Positions 1 through 6,204 of a stretch of 8,771 bases of DNA are shown here, one piece after another. Source of the stretch: an uncultured Lachnospiraceae bacterium (GTDB taxonomy: Bacteria; Bacillota; Clostridia; Lachnospirales; Lachnospiraceae); assembly GCA_947174615.1 (NCBI GenBank), contig CAMWJQ010000146.1, positions 1-8,771 of the forward strand, written 5' to 3'. The notes under the pieces are model-generated. The model made no database searches. It saw nothing but the letters and a program-made list of their open reading frames with translations, and was not told where the DNA came from. A program made the position numbers and the translations under genes. Position 1 is the first letter of the stretch. Every line of letters starts with the position of its first letter.

Positions 1-668
1 GGAATGGGACGTTTTGGCATCATCTGGCAGCAAATTTTCTGAAGCATGACCATGATGTCATGATTGTGGATGAGGATGAGGAGAAGCTGGCAGACATGGT
101 GCCATACGCGACGAGCACCCGAATCGGGGACTGCACGAACGAGGAAGTGTTAAAGAGTATCGGTGTCAGGAACTTTGATGTTGTATTTGTGTGTATCGGT
201 ACAAATTTTCAGAGCAGCCTTGAAATCACCAGCCTTGTCAAAGAGCTTGGTGCAAAGCGGGTGGTCAGCAAGGCAACAAGGGATATACAGGCAAAATTTT
301 TGCTCAGAAACGGTGCGGACGAAGTGATTTATCCTGATAAAGATATCGCGGAGAAGTGGGCAGAGCGCTACAGCTTGGACAATCTCTTTGACTATATTGA
401 CTTGCCGGGCGCTTTTGGCATTTATGAGGTGCCGCCGCTCAAGGAGTGGGTTGGCAGGAGTATCAGGGAATCTGACATTGCCGCAAAGCACAAGATTTCG
501 ATACTAGGCATCAAGAAAAAGCATGAGGAGGAAATGAGCGTGATGCCCTCTGCGGACTATATTATCCGAGATACCGATCATCTGATGGTGATGGCTGGAA
601 ATGAGGTCGCAGAGCGCCTGCTCAAAGAAAACCGCAACAAATTTGCCAGCGCTTCATTTCGCAAATAA
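1..668 (+). CDS. TrkA/KtrA-type potassium uptake regulatory subunit, 5'-truncated, apparent frameshift near position 18
   Basis: The gene product is a cytoplasmic RCK protein that binds NAD(H) or adenine nucleotides and gates a TrkH/KtrB potassium channel. The start lies upstream of the window. Bases 1-18 encode GMGRFG, the glycine-rich dinucleotide loop, in frame 1; from 18 on, the match continues in frame 3 with HHLAANFLKH and DVMIVDEDEEKL, and runs uninterrupted to the TAA at 666-668. Frame 1 itself stops at 40-42. One missing base around 18-19 would join the two parts as GMGRFGHHLA. The TrkA_N Rossmann domain follows (VVFVCIGTNFQSS, GAKRVVSKA, GADEVIYP), then a TrkA_C domain (roughly from IYEVPPLKEWVGRSI to MVMAGNEVAERLL). 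A channel subunit gene would be expected just upstream. The break could be a sequencing error or a real mutation. Family call is firm; KtrA versus TrkA is not resolved. Confidence 0.85.
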   Translation, partial: NGTFWHHLAANFLKHDHDVMIVDEDEEKLADMVPYATSTRIGDCTNEEVLKSIGVRNFDVVFVCIGTNFQSSLEITSLVKELGAKRVVSKATRDIQAKFLLRNGADEVIYPDKDIAEKWAERYSLDNLFDYIDLPGAFGIYEVPPLKEWVGRSIRESDIAAKHKISILGIKKKHEEEMSVMPSADYIIRDTDHLMVMAGNEVAERLLKENRNKFASASFRK

Positions 669-710
669 GACAGCTTGCAGAGACGCAGGCGAAAGGAAAG
701 AGTGAATCGT

Positions 711-1502
711 ATGATAACAAGTATGGCAAACAGTAAAGTGAAACGGCTTGCAGCGCTGGCTCAAAAGGCAAAAGCGCGCAGGGAAGAGCAGTGTTTTGTC
801 GTGGAGGGGATACGGATGTTTCGGGAAGCCCCTGCGGACTGGATCAGGGAAGTATATGTTTCAGAGACATTTCTGCGTAAATATGGCAGACAGGCGCTGG
901 GCAGCGCTCCCTGCGAGATTCTTGCGGACGCTGTGTTTCAGAAGGCTTCGGATACACAGACGCCTCAGGGAATCCTGTGCGTGCTTTCCATGCCGCGCTA
1001 TGAGCTGGCAGCGTGTATTGCCGGCAGATGTACAGACACAGCCAAGGCGCCGCTCTATATGCTTCTTGAGGATTTGCAGGACCCGGGAAATGTGGGAACG
1101 ATTCTGCGCGCCGGCGAAGGGGCAGGCATTGACGGTGTGATCATGACCAGACAGACAGCAGATCCTTTTAATCCCAAGGTGATTCGCGCGACGATGGGAT
1201 CGATTTACCGAGTTCCTTTTTTTGTTGTCGATTCCCTGACAGCCTCCATTGATTTATTGCAGGAAAAAGGCGTGGCAGTCTATGCGGCACACCTTGACGA
1301 CAGTGTAGATTATGATGTGCCGGATTACACGCAGCCGACAGCCTTTCTGATCGGCAATGAGGGAAATGGACTTCGGCAGGAAACGGCGCAGCGCGCGGCA
1401 CAGTATATCAAAATTCCGATGGCAGGACAGGTTGAATCGCTCAACGCCGCGATGGCGTCAGCGATTTTGATGTACGAAGCTGCAAGACAGCGGCGGCTGT
1501 GA
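711..1502 (+). CDS. SpoU/TrmH-family RNA 2'-O-ribose methyltransferase
   Basis: Predicted AdoMet-dependent 2'-O-ribose methyltransferase of the SPOUT (trefoil-knot) superfamily, probably acting on rRNA or tRNA; target nucleotide unknown. From ATG 711 the protein is 263 residues, a usual length. An N-terminal substrate-binding domain (about residues 5-95, with FVVEGIRMF) precedes the SpoU catalytic domain, whose three motifs are all visible: DPGNVGTILR (114-123), RATMGSIYRVPF (149-160), and IGNEGNG (214-220) with SLNAAMA (233-239). ATG 711 is chosen because AAAGGAAAG at 692-700 sits at a good distance and homologues typically begin with a short MITS-like stretch before the conserved K-rich segment; a TTG at 675 and an ATG at 723 are alternatives. 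It starts 42 bp after the potassium-uptake gene and may be cotranscribed with it. It could be the RlmB- or YsgA-like branch; I cannot assign a symbol. Confidence 0.92.
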   Translation: MITSMANSKVKRLAALAQKAKARREEQCFVVEGIRMFREAPADWIREVYVSETFLRKYGRQALGSAPCEILADAVFQKASDTQTPQGILCVLSMPRYELAACIAGRCTDTAKAPLYMLLEDLQDPGNVGTILRAGEGAGIDGVIMTRQTADPFNPKVIRATMGSIYRVPFFVVDSLTASIDLLQEKGVAVYAAHLDDSVDYDVPDYTQPTAFLIGNEGNGLRQETAQRAAQYIKIPMAGQVESLNAAMASAILMYEAARQRRL

Positions 1503-1594
1503 GCTAAAAATATATCAATATTCATACACAGAAAAATACAATACTATATAGAAAGAAACAGAGTAAGAAAATAGAAAGAAAGAGGAAACAACAA
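1503..1594 (+). other. AT-rich, purine-rich gap upstream of proC
   Basis: This 92-bp spacer is strongly AT-rich and ends in a purine-rich stretch with AGAGGAAA as the proC ribosome binding site. A TACAAT (1537-1542) resembles a -10 box but has no convincing -35 at 16-18 bp. No hairpin with a T tract follows the methyltransferase gene, so read-through from upstream into proC is possible. Confidence 0.4.
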
Positions 1595-2389
1595 ATGAAA
1601 ATAGGCTTTATAGGACTAGGCAATATGGCGTCAGCGATGATTGGCGGAATGCTGAGTACAGGGACGTTTACGCCTGCTCAAATCATAGGCTCCGCCAGGA
1701 CGCAGGCGACGGCGGACAGGGCGGCACAGCAGTTTGGCATCGCTGCCGGAACGGACAATCAAGAAACGGCAGGACAGGCGGATGTGCTGATTCTTGCTGT
1801 CAAGCCAGTGTTTTTGCCAGAAGTGATTGCGGAGATTAAAAATGTTGTGGATGAAAACAAGTTGATCATATCCATCGCGGCAGGAAAGTCGATTGACTGG
1901 CTTGAGCAGGAATTCGGCAGAAAGATTCGGATCATACGCTGTATGCCGAACACTCCGGCAATGGTCGGCGAGGGGTGTACTTGTATTTGTTTCAAGGAAG
2001 ATGCTTTGAAGCAGGACGAGGAGATGGCGCGCAAGATCATGAACAGCTTTGGCAAGGCAAGTATTTTGCCAGAACGCCTGATGGATGCCTTTATCGGTGT
2101 CGCAGGCAGCGCACCGGCATATGTGTTTCTGTTTATTGAGGCGATGGCGGACGCCGCTGTGCTGGCTGGTATGCCTAGAGCGCAGGCATATGAATTTACA
2201 GCACAGACAGTGCTGGGCAGCGCCAAGATGGTGCTTGAGACCAGACAGCATCCGGGGGCGCTCAAAGATATGGTCTGTTCTCCCGCCGGCACAACGATTG
2301 AGGCGGTCAAAGTATTAGAGGAAAAAGGACTGCGTGCGGCAGTTATAGATGCCGTGAATGCCTGCGTTGAGAAATCGAGGAACCTGTGA
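1595..2389 (+). CDS. proC: Pyrroline-5-carboxylate reductase
   Basis: Catalyses the last step of proline synthesis, NAD(P)H-dependent reduction of 1-pyrroline-5-carboxylate to L-proline, in the cytoplasm. The 264-residue protein has the family's normal length. It starts with the Rossmann nucleotide-binding loop GFIGLGNM (4-11), continues with AVKP (68-71) and MPNTPA (117-122), then the helical dimerisation domain with GSAPAYVFLFIEAMADA (from 161) and the ProC signature PGALKDMVCSPAGTTIEAV (220-238), including the SPAGTT core. ATG 1595 is preceded by AGAGGAAA at a good spacing. It lies 92 bp after the RNA methyltransferase gene and is separated from the next gene by a palindromic promoter region. 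No proA or proB is in view; P5C could come from glutamate or from ornithine. Identification is secure. Confidence 0.97.
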   Translation: MKIGFIGLGNMASAMIGGMLSTGTFTPAQIIGSARTQATADRAAQQFGIAAGTDNQETAGQADVLILAVKPVFLPEVIAEIKNVVDENKLIISIAAGKSIDWLEQEFGRKIRIIRCMPNTPAMVGEGCTCICFKEDALKQDEEMARKIMNSFGKASILPERLMDAFIGVAGSAPAYVFLFIEAMADAAVLAGMPRAQAYEFTAQTVLGSAKMVLETRQHPGALKDMVCSPAGTTIEAVKVLEEKGLRAAVIDAVNACVEKSRNL

Positions 2390-2438
2390 ACAACGGGTGG
2401 AATACAATAACAAAAATGAGAATAAGGATTAAGAACAT

Positions 2439-2467
2439 GAGTTCGCGACTTGACAAGACGCGAACTC
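2439..2467 (+). promoter_or_regulatory. 29-bp near-perfect palindrome overlapping the hydrolase promoter; operator or proC terminator
   Basis: GAGTTCGCG (2439-2447) is perfectly repeated in inverse as CGCGAACTC (2459-2467), and the centre CTTGACAAG is itself symmetrical about A2453. Only the 2448/2458 pair and the central base break the symmetry. The centre contains the TTGACA of a sigma-A-like promoter. As DNA this looks like a dimer-binding operator that would block RNA polymerase. As RNA, transcribed from proC, it would fold into a hairpin followed by UUUGCUAUU, a poor U tract, so it may instead or also act as a weak proC terminator. Confidence 0.55.
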
Positions 2468-2478
2468 TTTGCTATTAT
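2450..2478 (+). promoter_or_regulatory. Sigma-A-type promoter for the cell-wall hydrolase gene
   Basis: TTGACA (2450-2455) is a perfect -35 and TATTAT (2473-2478) matches the -10 consensus at five of six positions, with an exact 17-bp spacer. Transcription would start near 2485, giving a leader of about 83 nt before ATG 2568. The -35 lies in the middle of the 2439-2467 palindrome, so regulation by a palindrome-binding repressor is plausible. Confidence 0.7.
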
Positions 2479-2513
2479 ATAAAATCGTAATAGGTGTTAA
2501 TAAATATGTAACA

Positions 2514-2525
2514 TTTGTCGAAAAG
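2514..2525 (+). promoter_or_regulatory. Possible Spo0A box in the hydrolase leader
   Basis: TTTGTCGAAAAG contains an exact copy of the 7-bp Spo0A core TGTCGAA (2516-2522). It lies about 30 bp downstream of the predicted transcription start, a position typical of repression rather than activation. A 7-bp motif can occur by chance; nothing else in the window shows that the organism sporulates. Confidence 0.3.
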
Positions 2526-2567
2526 ATGTAAAACAAGTAACATATTTAGAGAGAAATGGAGCAAGCT

Positions 2568-3800
2568 ATGAATACAAATTGTAAAAAGTGGAAATATCTG
2601 CTATGTATTACGGCAGTTATGACCGCGTTTTCGTCCATTCCGTTCAATACACAGGCTGCAGACCAGCAGGTGAGGCTGATGAATGATCTGGACAAAAAAC
2701 AGCAAACCACATCAAGCAAGATGAATTCAGCACAGGACAGGAATAAGTTCGCTGTGACAGCAGGTGCAGCGAATGTATTGGATGCGGAGATTATAAATTC
2801 TGTTCTCCCAGACGAGGCTGTACCAAGGATGATAACTCCAAAAACAAATGTTTCAAGTACGACGACAAAGAGTGATGCACTCGCCGCATTTGTGAAAGGC
2901 ATGATGGTATTGCAGCCAGAGATGCTGCCCAAGTCAAATCTAGTGATGGCGAAGGTCAATGAGTACGTCAATATCCGGCAGGAGGCAGACCAGGATGCTG
3001 AGAAGGTCGGTGTACTCTACAAAGACTGCGGCGGAGATATTTTAGAGAAAAATAATGAATGGACAAAGATACAGTCCGGTGATGTGATCGGATGGATTAA
3101 AAATGAGTATCTCTATTTTGGAAAAGAGGCGGAGGAACTTGCAAAGGATGTGGGTGTTCTCACGGCCTATGCCAATACAGAGACGCTTAGAATCAGGGAA
3201 GAGCCCAGTCTCGAATCAGGGATTGTCGGACTTCTCGCGAACGGTCAGGCAGTGGAAGCCATTGCGGAGGAAGGAGACTGGGTTCGTGTCAGCTACGAAG
3301 GCACGACAGGATTTGTTTCGTCAGAATATGTTCGCGTAGAGTTTGGCATTGACACCGCAGAATCCATGGAGGCAATCCGGAAGAGAGAGGAAGCCGAGCG
3401 CGCCAGAGCCGCAGCAGAAGCTGAGGCAAAGCGCGTACAGCAGAAAGAAGCGGTATTTGCAACGGCGTCAGAGCTTGATATCCTCGCGGCACTGATTCAG
3501 TGTGAGGCGGGCGGTGAACCCTATGAGGGACAGGTCGCAGTCGGTGCAGTCGTAATGAATAGGGTGCGCAACGGCGGTTATCCGAATAGTATAACAGAAG
3601 TGATTTATGCATCAGGACAGTTTGTGCCGGCATCAGGGGGACGCATGGAGTCTTTGATACTGAATAAGACCACCAAGGCATCCTGCGTACAGGCTGCACA
3701 GGAAGCAATCAACGGCGCGTGCAATGTCGGAGATGCACTTCATTTCAGAAGAAATAACGGCAGACCAGGTCTTGTGATTGGAAATCATGTATTCTGGTAA
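2568..3800 (+). CDS. Secreted cell-wall hydrolase: two SH3b domains plus SleB/CwlJ-type hydrolase domain
   Basis: Predicted exported peptidoglycan hydrolase of 410 residues. A signal peptide is visible: a lysine-rich start (NCKKWK), a hydrophobic core (YLLCITAVMTAF) and a likely cleavage site near TQA (28-30). Residues about 32-125 are polar and Ser/Thr/Lys-rich, with no recognised domain. Two bacterial SH3 repeats follow (about 127-186 with VNIRQEADQDAEKVGVL, and about 196-258 with LRIREEPSLESGIVGLL), then a charged Ala/Glu/Arg helix (about 264-302) likely acting as a linker. The C-terminal Hydrolase_2 domain (303-410) has QCEAGGEPYEGQVAVGAVV, whose first Glu is the likely catalytic acid, and ends in GNHVFW. 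ATG 2568 is preferred over ATG 2556 because GGAG at 2558-2561 is well placed. The SH3 domains suggest wall remodelling in growing cells; a sporulation or germination role is not excluded. Confidence 0.9.
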   Translation: MNTNCKKWKYLLCITAVMTAFSSIPFNTQAADQQVRLMNDLDKKQQTTSSKMNSAQDRNKFAVTAGAANVLDAEIINSVLPDEAVPRMITPKTNVSSTTTKSDALAAFVKGMMVLQPEMLPKSNLVMAKVNEYVNIRQEADQDAEKVGVLYKDCGGDILEKNNEWTKIQSGDVIGWIKNEYLYFGKEAEELAKDVGVLTAYANTETLRIREEPSLESGIVGLLANGQAVEAIAEEGDWVRVSYEGTTGFVSSEYVRVEFGIDTAESMEAIRKREEAERARAAAEAEAKRVQQKEAVFATASELDILAALIQCEAGGEPYEGQVAVGAVVMNRVRNGGYPNSITEVIYASGQFVPASGGRMESLILNKTTKASCVQAAQEAINGACNVGDALHFRRNNGRPGLVIGNHVFW

Positions 3801-3830
3801 AGTAGTTCATATTCTTGCAGACAAAGAAAG

Positions 3831-3859
3831 GCGCAGTTCATAAAGACTGCGCTTTTTTT
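3831..3859 (+). terminator. Intrinsic terminator after the hydrolase gene
   Basis: GCGCAGT (3831-3837) and ACTGCGC (3846-3852) form a perfect 7-bp GC-rich stem with an 8-nt loop, followed immediately by seven T residues (3853-3859). It lies 30 bp after the hydrolase stop codon, with an A-rich stretch upstream. It should end the hydrolase transcript and isolate it from the next gene. Confidence 0.9.
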
Positions 3860-3909
3860 GCACACAAATTGATAAAGTGCATCCATTTGGCACATGATTT
3901 CCTCTGCTT

Positions 3910-3941
3910 TGGCGTGGGTGTGAAAAGTAACGAACTATTAC
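3910..3941 (+). repeat. Copy 1 of an intergenic element shared with 8638-8668
   Basis: This stretch (TGGCGTGGGTGTGAA, then roughly AGTAACGAACTATTAC) aligns with 8638-8668 at 25 of 31 positions with one gap. Both copies lie between genes, 60-67 bp upstream of a TTGACA hexamer. It may be a regulator binding region or a fragment of a dispersed intergenic repeat; function unknown. Confidence 0.4.
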
Positions 3942-3969
3942 ATAAGTCTGCGAGATACTACACAGCCTC

Positions 3970-3998
3970 TTGCCCCTTTGACAGAATTGTAGTAGAAT
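3970..3998 (+). promoter_or_regulatory. Candidate promoter of the ornithine carbamoyltransferase gene
   Basis: TTGCCC (3970-3975) and TAGAAT (3993-3998) are separated by 17 bp and match the sigma-A hexamers at four and five of six positions. A perfect TTGACA lies at 3978-3983 but no good -10 stands 16-18 bp from it; the nearest, TACAAA at 3998, is at 14 bp. A promoter here is expected because a strong terminator lies upstream, but which hexamers are used is uncertain. Confidence 0.5.
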
Positions 3999-4036
3999 AC
4001 AAATAATTGATAATTTCGACATGAGGAGGTAAAACC

Positions 4037-5029
4037 ATGAATTTAAAAGGACGGAATTTTTTGACATTAAAGGATTTTACGCCGGAGGAGATCATCGGTC
4101 TGATCGATTTGGCAGCAGAATATAAGGATAAAAAGAAAAAGGGAATACTGCATGACACACTCCGCGGCAAAAACATTGCCCTGATTTTCGAGAAGACAAG
4201 CACGCGCACGCGCTGTTCTTTTGAGGTGGCGGCACATGATCTTGGAATCGGAACGACGTACCTTGACCCATCTGGCTCTCAGATTGGCAAGAAGGAGTCC
4301 ATCGCAGACACAGCGCGCGTGCTGGGCAGGATGTATGATGGGATCGAGTATCGGGGCTTTGAGCAGTCCATTGTGGAGGAGCTGGCGGAATATGCAGGCG
4401 TTCCTGTATGGAATGGTCTCACCAATGAATATCATCCAACACAGATGCTTGCAGATATGCTGACGATCAGAGAGCGCTTTGGGCATCTCAAGGATATCAA
4501 ACTAACATATCTGGGAGATGCCCGTTACAACATGGGCAATTCCTTGATGATTGTGTGTGCAAAGCTGGGGCTGCACTTTACAGCCTGCACAGCAAAAGAA
4601 TATTTTCCTGAGGAGGCGTTAGTGGCACAGTGCAGGGAATATGCAGCACAATCTGGCGCGACGATTACACTCACAGAGGATGTGGATGCCGGTACAAGAG
4701 GAGCAGATGTTATTTATACAGACGTATGGGTATCTATGGGTGAGCCGGCGGAAGTGTGGGAGGAGCGTATCGCAAAGCTTTCTCCATATAAGGTGACGAA
4801 AGCTGTCATGGGCAATGCAGGTGAAACGGCAGTGTTCCTGCACTGTCTGCCCGCATTTCATGATCTGAAGACGAAGATTGGCAAAGAGCAGAGTGAAAAA
4901 TATGGATTTGCGGAGCTTGAGGTGACAGATGAGGTGTTTGAGTCGGCGCAGTCGCTCGTATTTGAGGAGGCAGAAAACCGTATGCATACGATTAAAGCGG
5001 TGATTGCCGCTACGCTTGGCGCAGTGTGA
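4037..5029 (+). CDS. argF: Ornithine carbamoyltransferase (anabolic ArgF or catabolic ArcB)
   Basis: Transfers the carbamoyl group of carbamoyl phosphate to ornithine to form citrulline; the catabolic type runs in reverse in the arginine deiminase pathway. The 330-residue protein carries the full motif set: STRTR (55-59) for carbamoyl phosphate, HPTQ (133-136), the ornithine-binding DVWVSMGE (SMG at 233-235), HCLPAFHD (269 onward) and a C-terminal ENRMHTIKAV that completes the active site. SMG and HCLP distinguish it from aspartate carbamoyltransferase. The length and VTDEVFES segment match the longer ArgF/ArcB clade rather than the shorter Bacillus-type ArgF. A strong AGGAGGT (4024-4030) precedes the ATG. 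It appears to be a single-gene unit between a terminator and a hairpin-rich gap, with no arginine deiminase, carbamate kinase or other arg gene in view, so the direction of use is inferred only weakly. Confidence 0.95.
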   Translation: MNLKGRNFLTLKDFTPEEIIGLIDLAAEYKDKKKKGILHDTLRGKNIALIFEKTSTRTRCSFEVAAHDLGIGTTYLDPSGSQIGKKESIADTARVLGRMYDGIEYRGFEQSIVEELAEYAGVPVWNGLTNEYHPTQMLADMLTIRERFGHLKDIKLTYLGDARYNMGNSLMIVCAKLGLHFTACTAKEYFPEEALVAQCREYAAQSGATITLTEDVDAGTRGADVIYTDVWVSMGEPAEVWEERIAKLSPYKVTKAVMGNAGETAVFLHCLPAFHDLKTKIGKEQSEKYGFAELEVTDEVFESAQSLVFEEAENRMHTIKAVIAATLGAV

Positions 5030-5038
5030 TGGAGGCTG

Positions 5039-5076
5039 TTATACTGGCGGTCGAAAAGACTGACCGCTCAGTATAA
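5039..5076 (+). other. Long hairpin just after the ornithine carbamoyltransferase gene, no U tract
   Basis: TTATACTG (5039-5046) pairs with CAGTATAA (5069-5076), and GCGGTC (5047-5052) with GACCGC (5062-5067), giving a 14-bp stem with one bulged T (5068) and a 9-nt loop. It begins 10 bp after the stop codon, where a terminator or 3'-end stabiliser is expected, but AAAGTTATG follows instead of a T run. It may protect or mark the mRNA end or be a protein-binding inverted repeat. Confidence 0.6.
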
Positions 5077-5087
5077 AGTTATGCACA

Positions 5088-5121
5088 CAGCCGCATAAGG
5101 AAATATGCCGCTTCGCGGCTG
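5088..5121 (+). other. Second, GC-rich inverted repeat in the gap before birA
   Basis: CAGCCGC (5088-5094) is the inverse complement of GCGGCTG (5115-5121), and a competing tight hairpin GCCGC-TTC-GCGGC occupies 5107-5119. Only one of the two can form at a time, so the region could switch, but the spacing to birA (about 70 nt) and the lack of a U tract give no clear mechanism. It could also be a fragment of a dispersed palindromic repeat. Confidence 0.45.
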
Positions 5122-5189
5122 CGGCTGGCGCGAGTATAAAAAGAAGTTTTGCAGGCGGGACACGCTGGTCAGCAAGAGGTTGTGATGAT

Positions 5190-6182
5190 ATGAACAATGA
5201 GGAAATATTGAGAAAACTCCGAGATGCAGGAGATTATGTGAGCGGTCAGGAGCTGTGCAGGTATTACGGCGTGTCGCGCACTGCTATATGGAAGGCTGTT
5301 CGGCAGCTTGAGAAGGATGGATACGTGATTGAGGCACAGAATAATAAGGGGTATCGCCTTATAGACAAAGGCGATGCGGACTTCTTTTCGAAAGTCGAGA
5401 TTGAGAGCAGGCTCGAGACATCGTGGGTTGGCAGAAATCTGTTTTTTCATAAGGAAACGGGTTCGACGAATGTCGATGCCAAGGCGCTTGCGGAGAAAGG
5501 GGAAGCGTCAGGGACAGTGGTGGTGGCAGACATGCAGACCGCAGGACGCGGACGGCGCGGAAGAGGCTGGATGTCGCTGGCGGGAAAGGACATTTATATG
5601 ACGATCCTGCTTCGACCACAGTGCAGACCAGAGAAGGCTTCCGTGTTGACACTGGTGATGGCGCTTGCCGTTCTGGAGGCAGTTTCGGAGCTGATACCAC
5701 AGTCCTGCGGCATTAAATGGCCCAATGACATTGTGATCAATGGGAAAAAGGTCTGTGGAATCCTGACGGAGATGAGTGCAGAGCTGGATGAAATCCATTA
5801 TGTTGTCATCGGGGCAGGCATTAATGTGAATCAGCAGGATTTGGCAGAAGAGATTCGCGATATGGCAACATCGCTCTGGATTGAGAGCGGACAGCAGACA
5901 GACCGCGCGAAGCTGGCAGCGCGGGTGCTTTACTTTTTTGAACGAAATTATGCGATTTTTGAAAGGAAATGGGATTTTTCGGGTATGGTGGAAAAATATA
6001 ATCAGTTTTTGGTCAACCGGGACAAAGAGGTATGCGTTCTTGACCCAAAAGGTACATTTAATGGTATCGCAAGGGGAATTAATGAGAAGGGCGAGCTGCT
6101 TGTCGAGCGTAAAAGTGACGGAGAGATCGTACAGATTTATGCGGGTGAAGTGTCAGTGCGCGGCATATACGGTTATGTGTAA
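5190..6182 (+). CDS. birA: Bifunctional biotin-protein ligase and biotin operon repressor
   Basis: Activates biotin to biotinyl-5'-AMP and attaches it to a lysine of biotin carboxyl carrier proteins; with its DNA-binding domain it can also repress biotin synthesis or uptake genes. The 330-residue protein starts with a winged helix-turn-helix (about 5-60, VSGQELCRYYGVSRTAIWKA). The catalytic domain has GSTN (91-94), the biotin loop GRGRRGRGW (119-127), KWPND (176-180), the KKVCGIL segment whose K187 corresponds to the catalytic lysine of E. coli BirA, and GAGINVN (208-214). An SH3-like C-terminal domain follows (about 280-330). ATG 5190 has AAGAGGT at 5174-5180. It heads a tight cluster with the small gene at 6205, coaX and dusB. 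No biotin genes or recognisable BirA operator are in the window. Confidence 0.96.
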   Translation: MNNEEILRKLRDAGDYVSGQELCRYYGVSRTAIWKAVRQLEKDGYVIEAQNNKGYRLIDKGDADFFSKVEIESRLETSWVGRNLFFHKETGSTNVDAKALAEKGEASGTVVVADMQTAGRGRRGRGWMSLAGKDIYMTILLRPQCRPEKASVLTLVMALAVLEAVSELIPQSCGIKWPNDIVINGKKVCGILTEMSAELDEIHYVVIGAGINVNQQDLAEEIRDMATSLWIESGQQTDRAKLAARVLYFFERNYAIFERKWDFSGMVEKYNQFLVNRDKEVCVLDPKGTFNGIARGINEKGELLVERKSDGEIVQIYAGEVSVRGIYGYV

Positions 6183-6204
6183 CTGCAATTTAAAGAGAGG
6201 TATC

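Noticed and set aside
675..710. TTG 675 and GTG 702 as starts of the RNA methyltransferase
   Set aside because: Neither has a well-placed ribosome binding site; ATG 711 has AAAGGAAAG at a suitable distance and gives the expected short N-terminus.
1631..2310. Long antisense open frames opposite proC
   Set aside because: They lie wholly within proC on the other strand, overlap each other in different frames and show no recognisable domain; proC itself is certain.
2556..2567. ATG 2556 as start of the cell-wall hydrolase
   Set aside because: Only a weak purine stretch precedes it, while GGAG at 2558-2561 is ideally placed for ATG 2568 and the signal peptide is complete from there.
3815..4006. 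A 63-residue open frame upstream of the ornithine carbamoyltransferase gene
   Set aside because: It starts before and runs through the terminator at 3831-3859 and the promoter region, lacks a ribosome binding site and reads like non-coding DNA.
3993..4015. Arginine-repressor (ARG box) site before the ornithine carbamoyltransferase gene
   Set aside because: The AT-rich stretch only loosely resembles the consensus and lacks the paired TGAAT/ATTCA symmetry.
5039..5076. BirA operator upstream of birA
   Set aside because: The inverted repeat arms (TTATACTG/CAGTATAA) do not resemble the GTTAAC-type half-sites known for BirA, and the repeat sits next to the argF stop codon.
5112..5116. C(UUCG)G tetraloop in the gap before birA
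   Set aside because: The base after UUCG is C, not G, so the stable closing pair cannot form; a triloop or pentaloop hairpin is what the sequence allows.
5881..6204. Upstream extension of the small gene at 6205 into birA
   Set aside because: It overlaps the conserved birA C-terminus in another frame; ATG 6205 has its own ribosome binding site.
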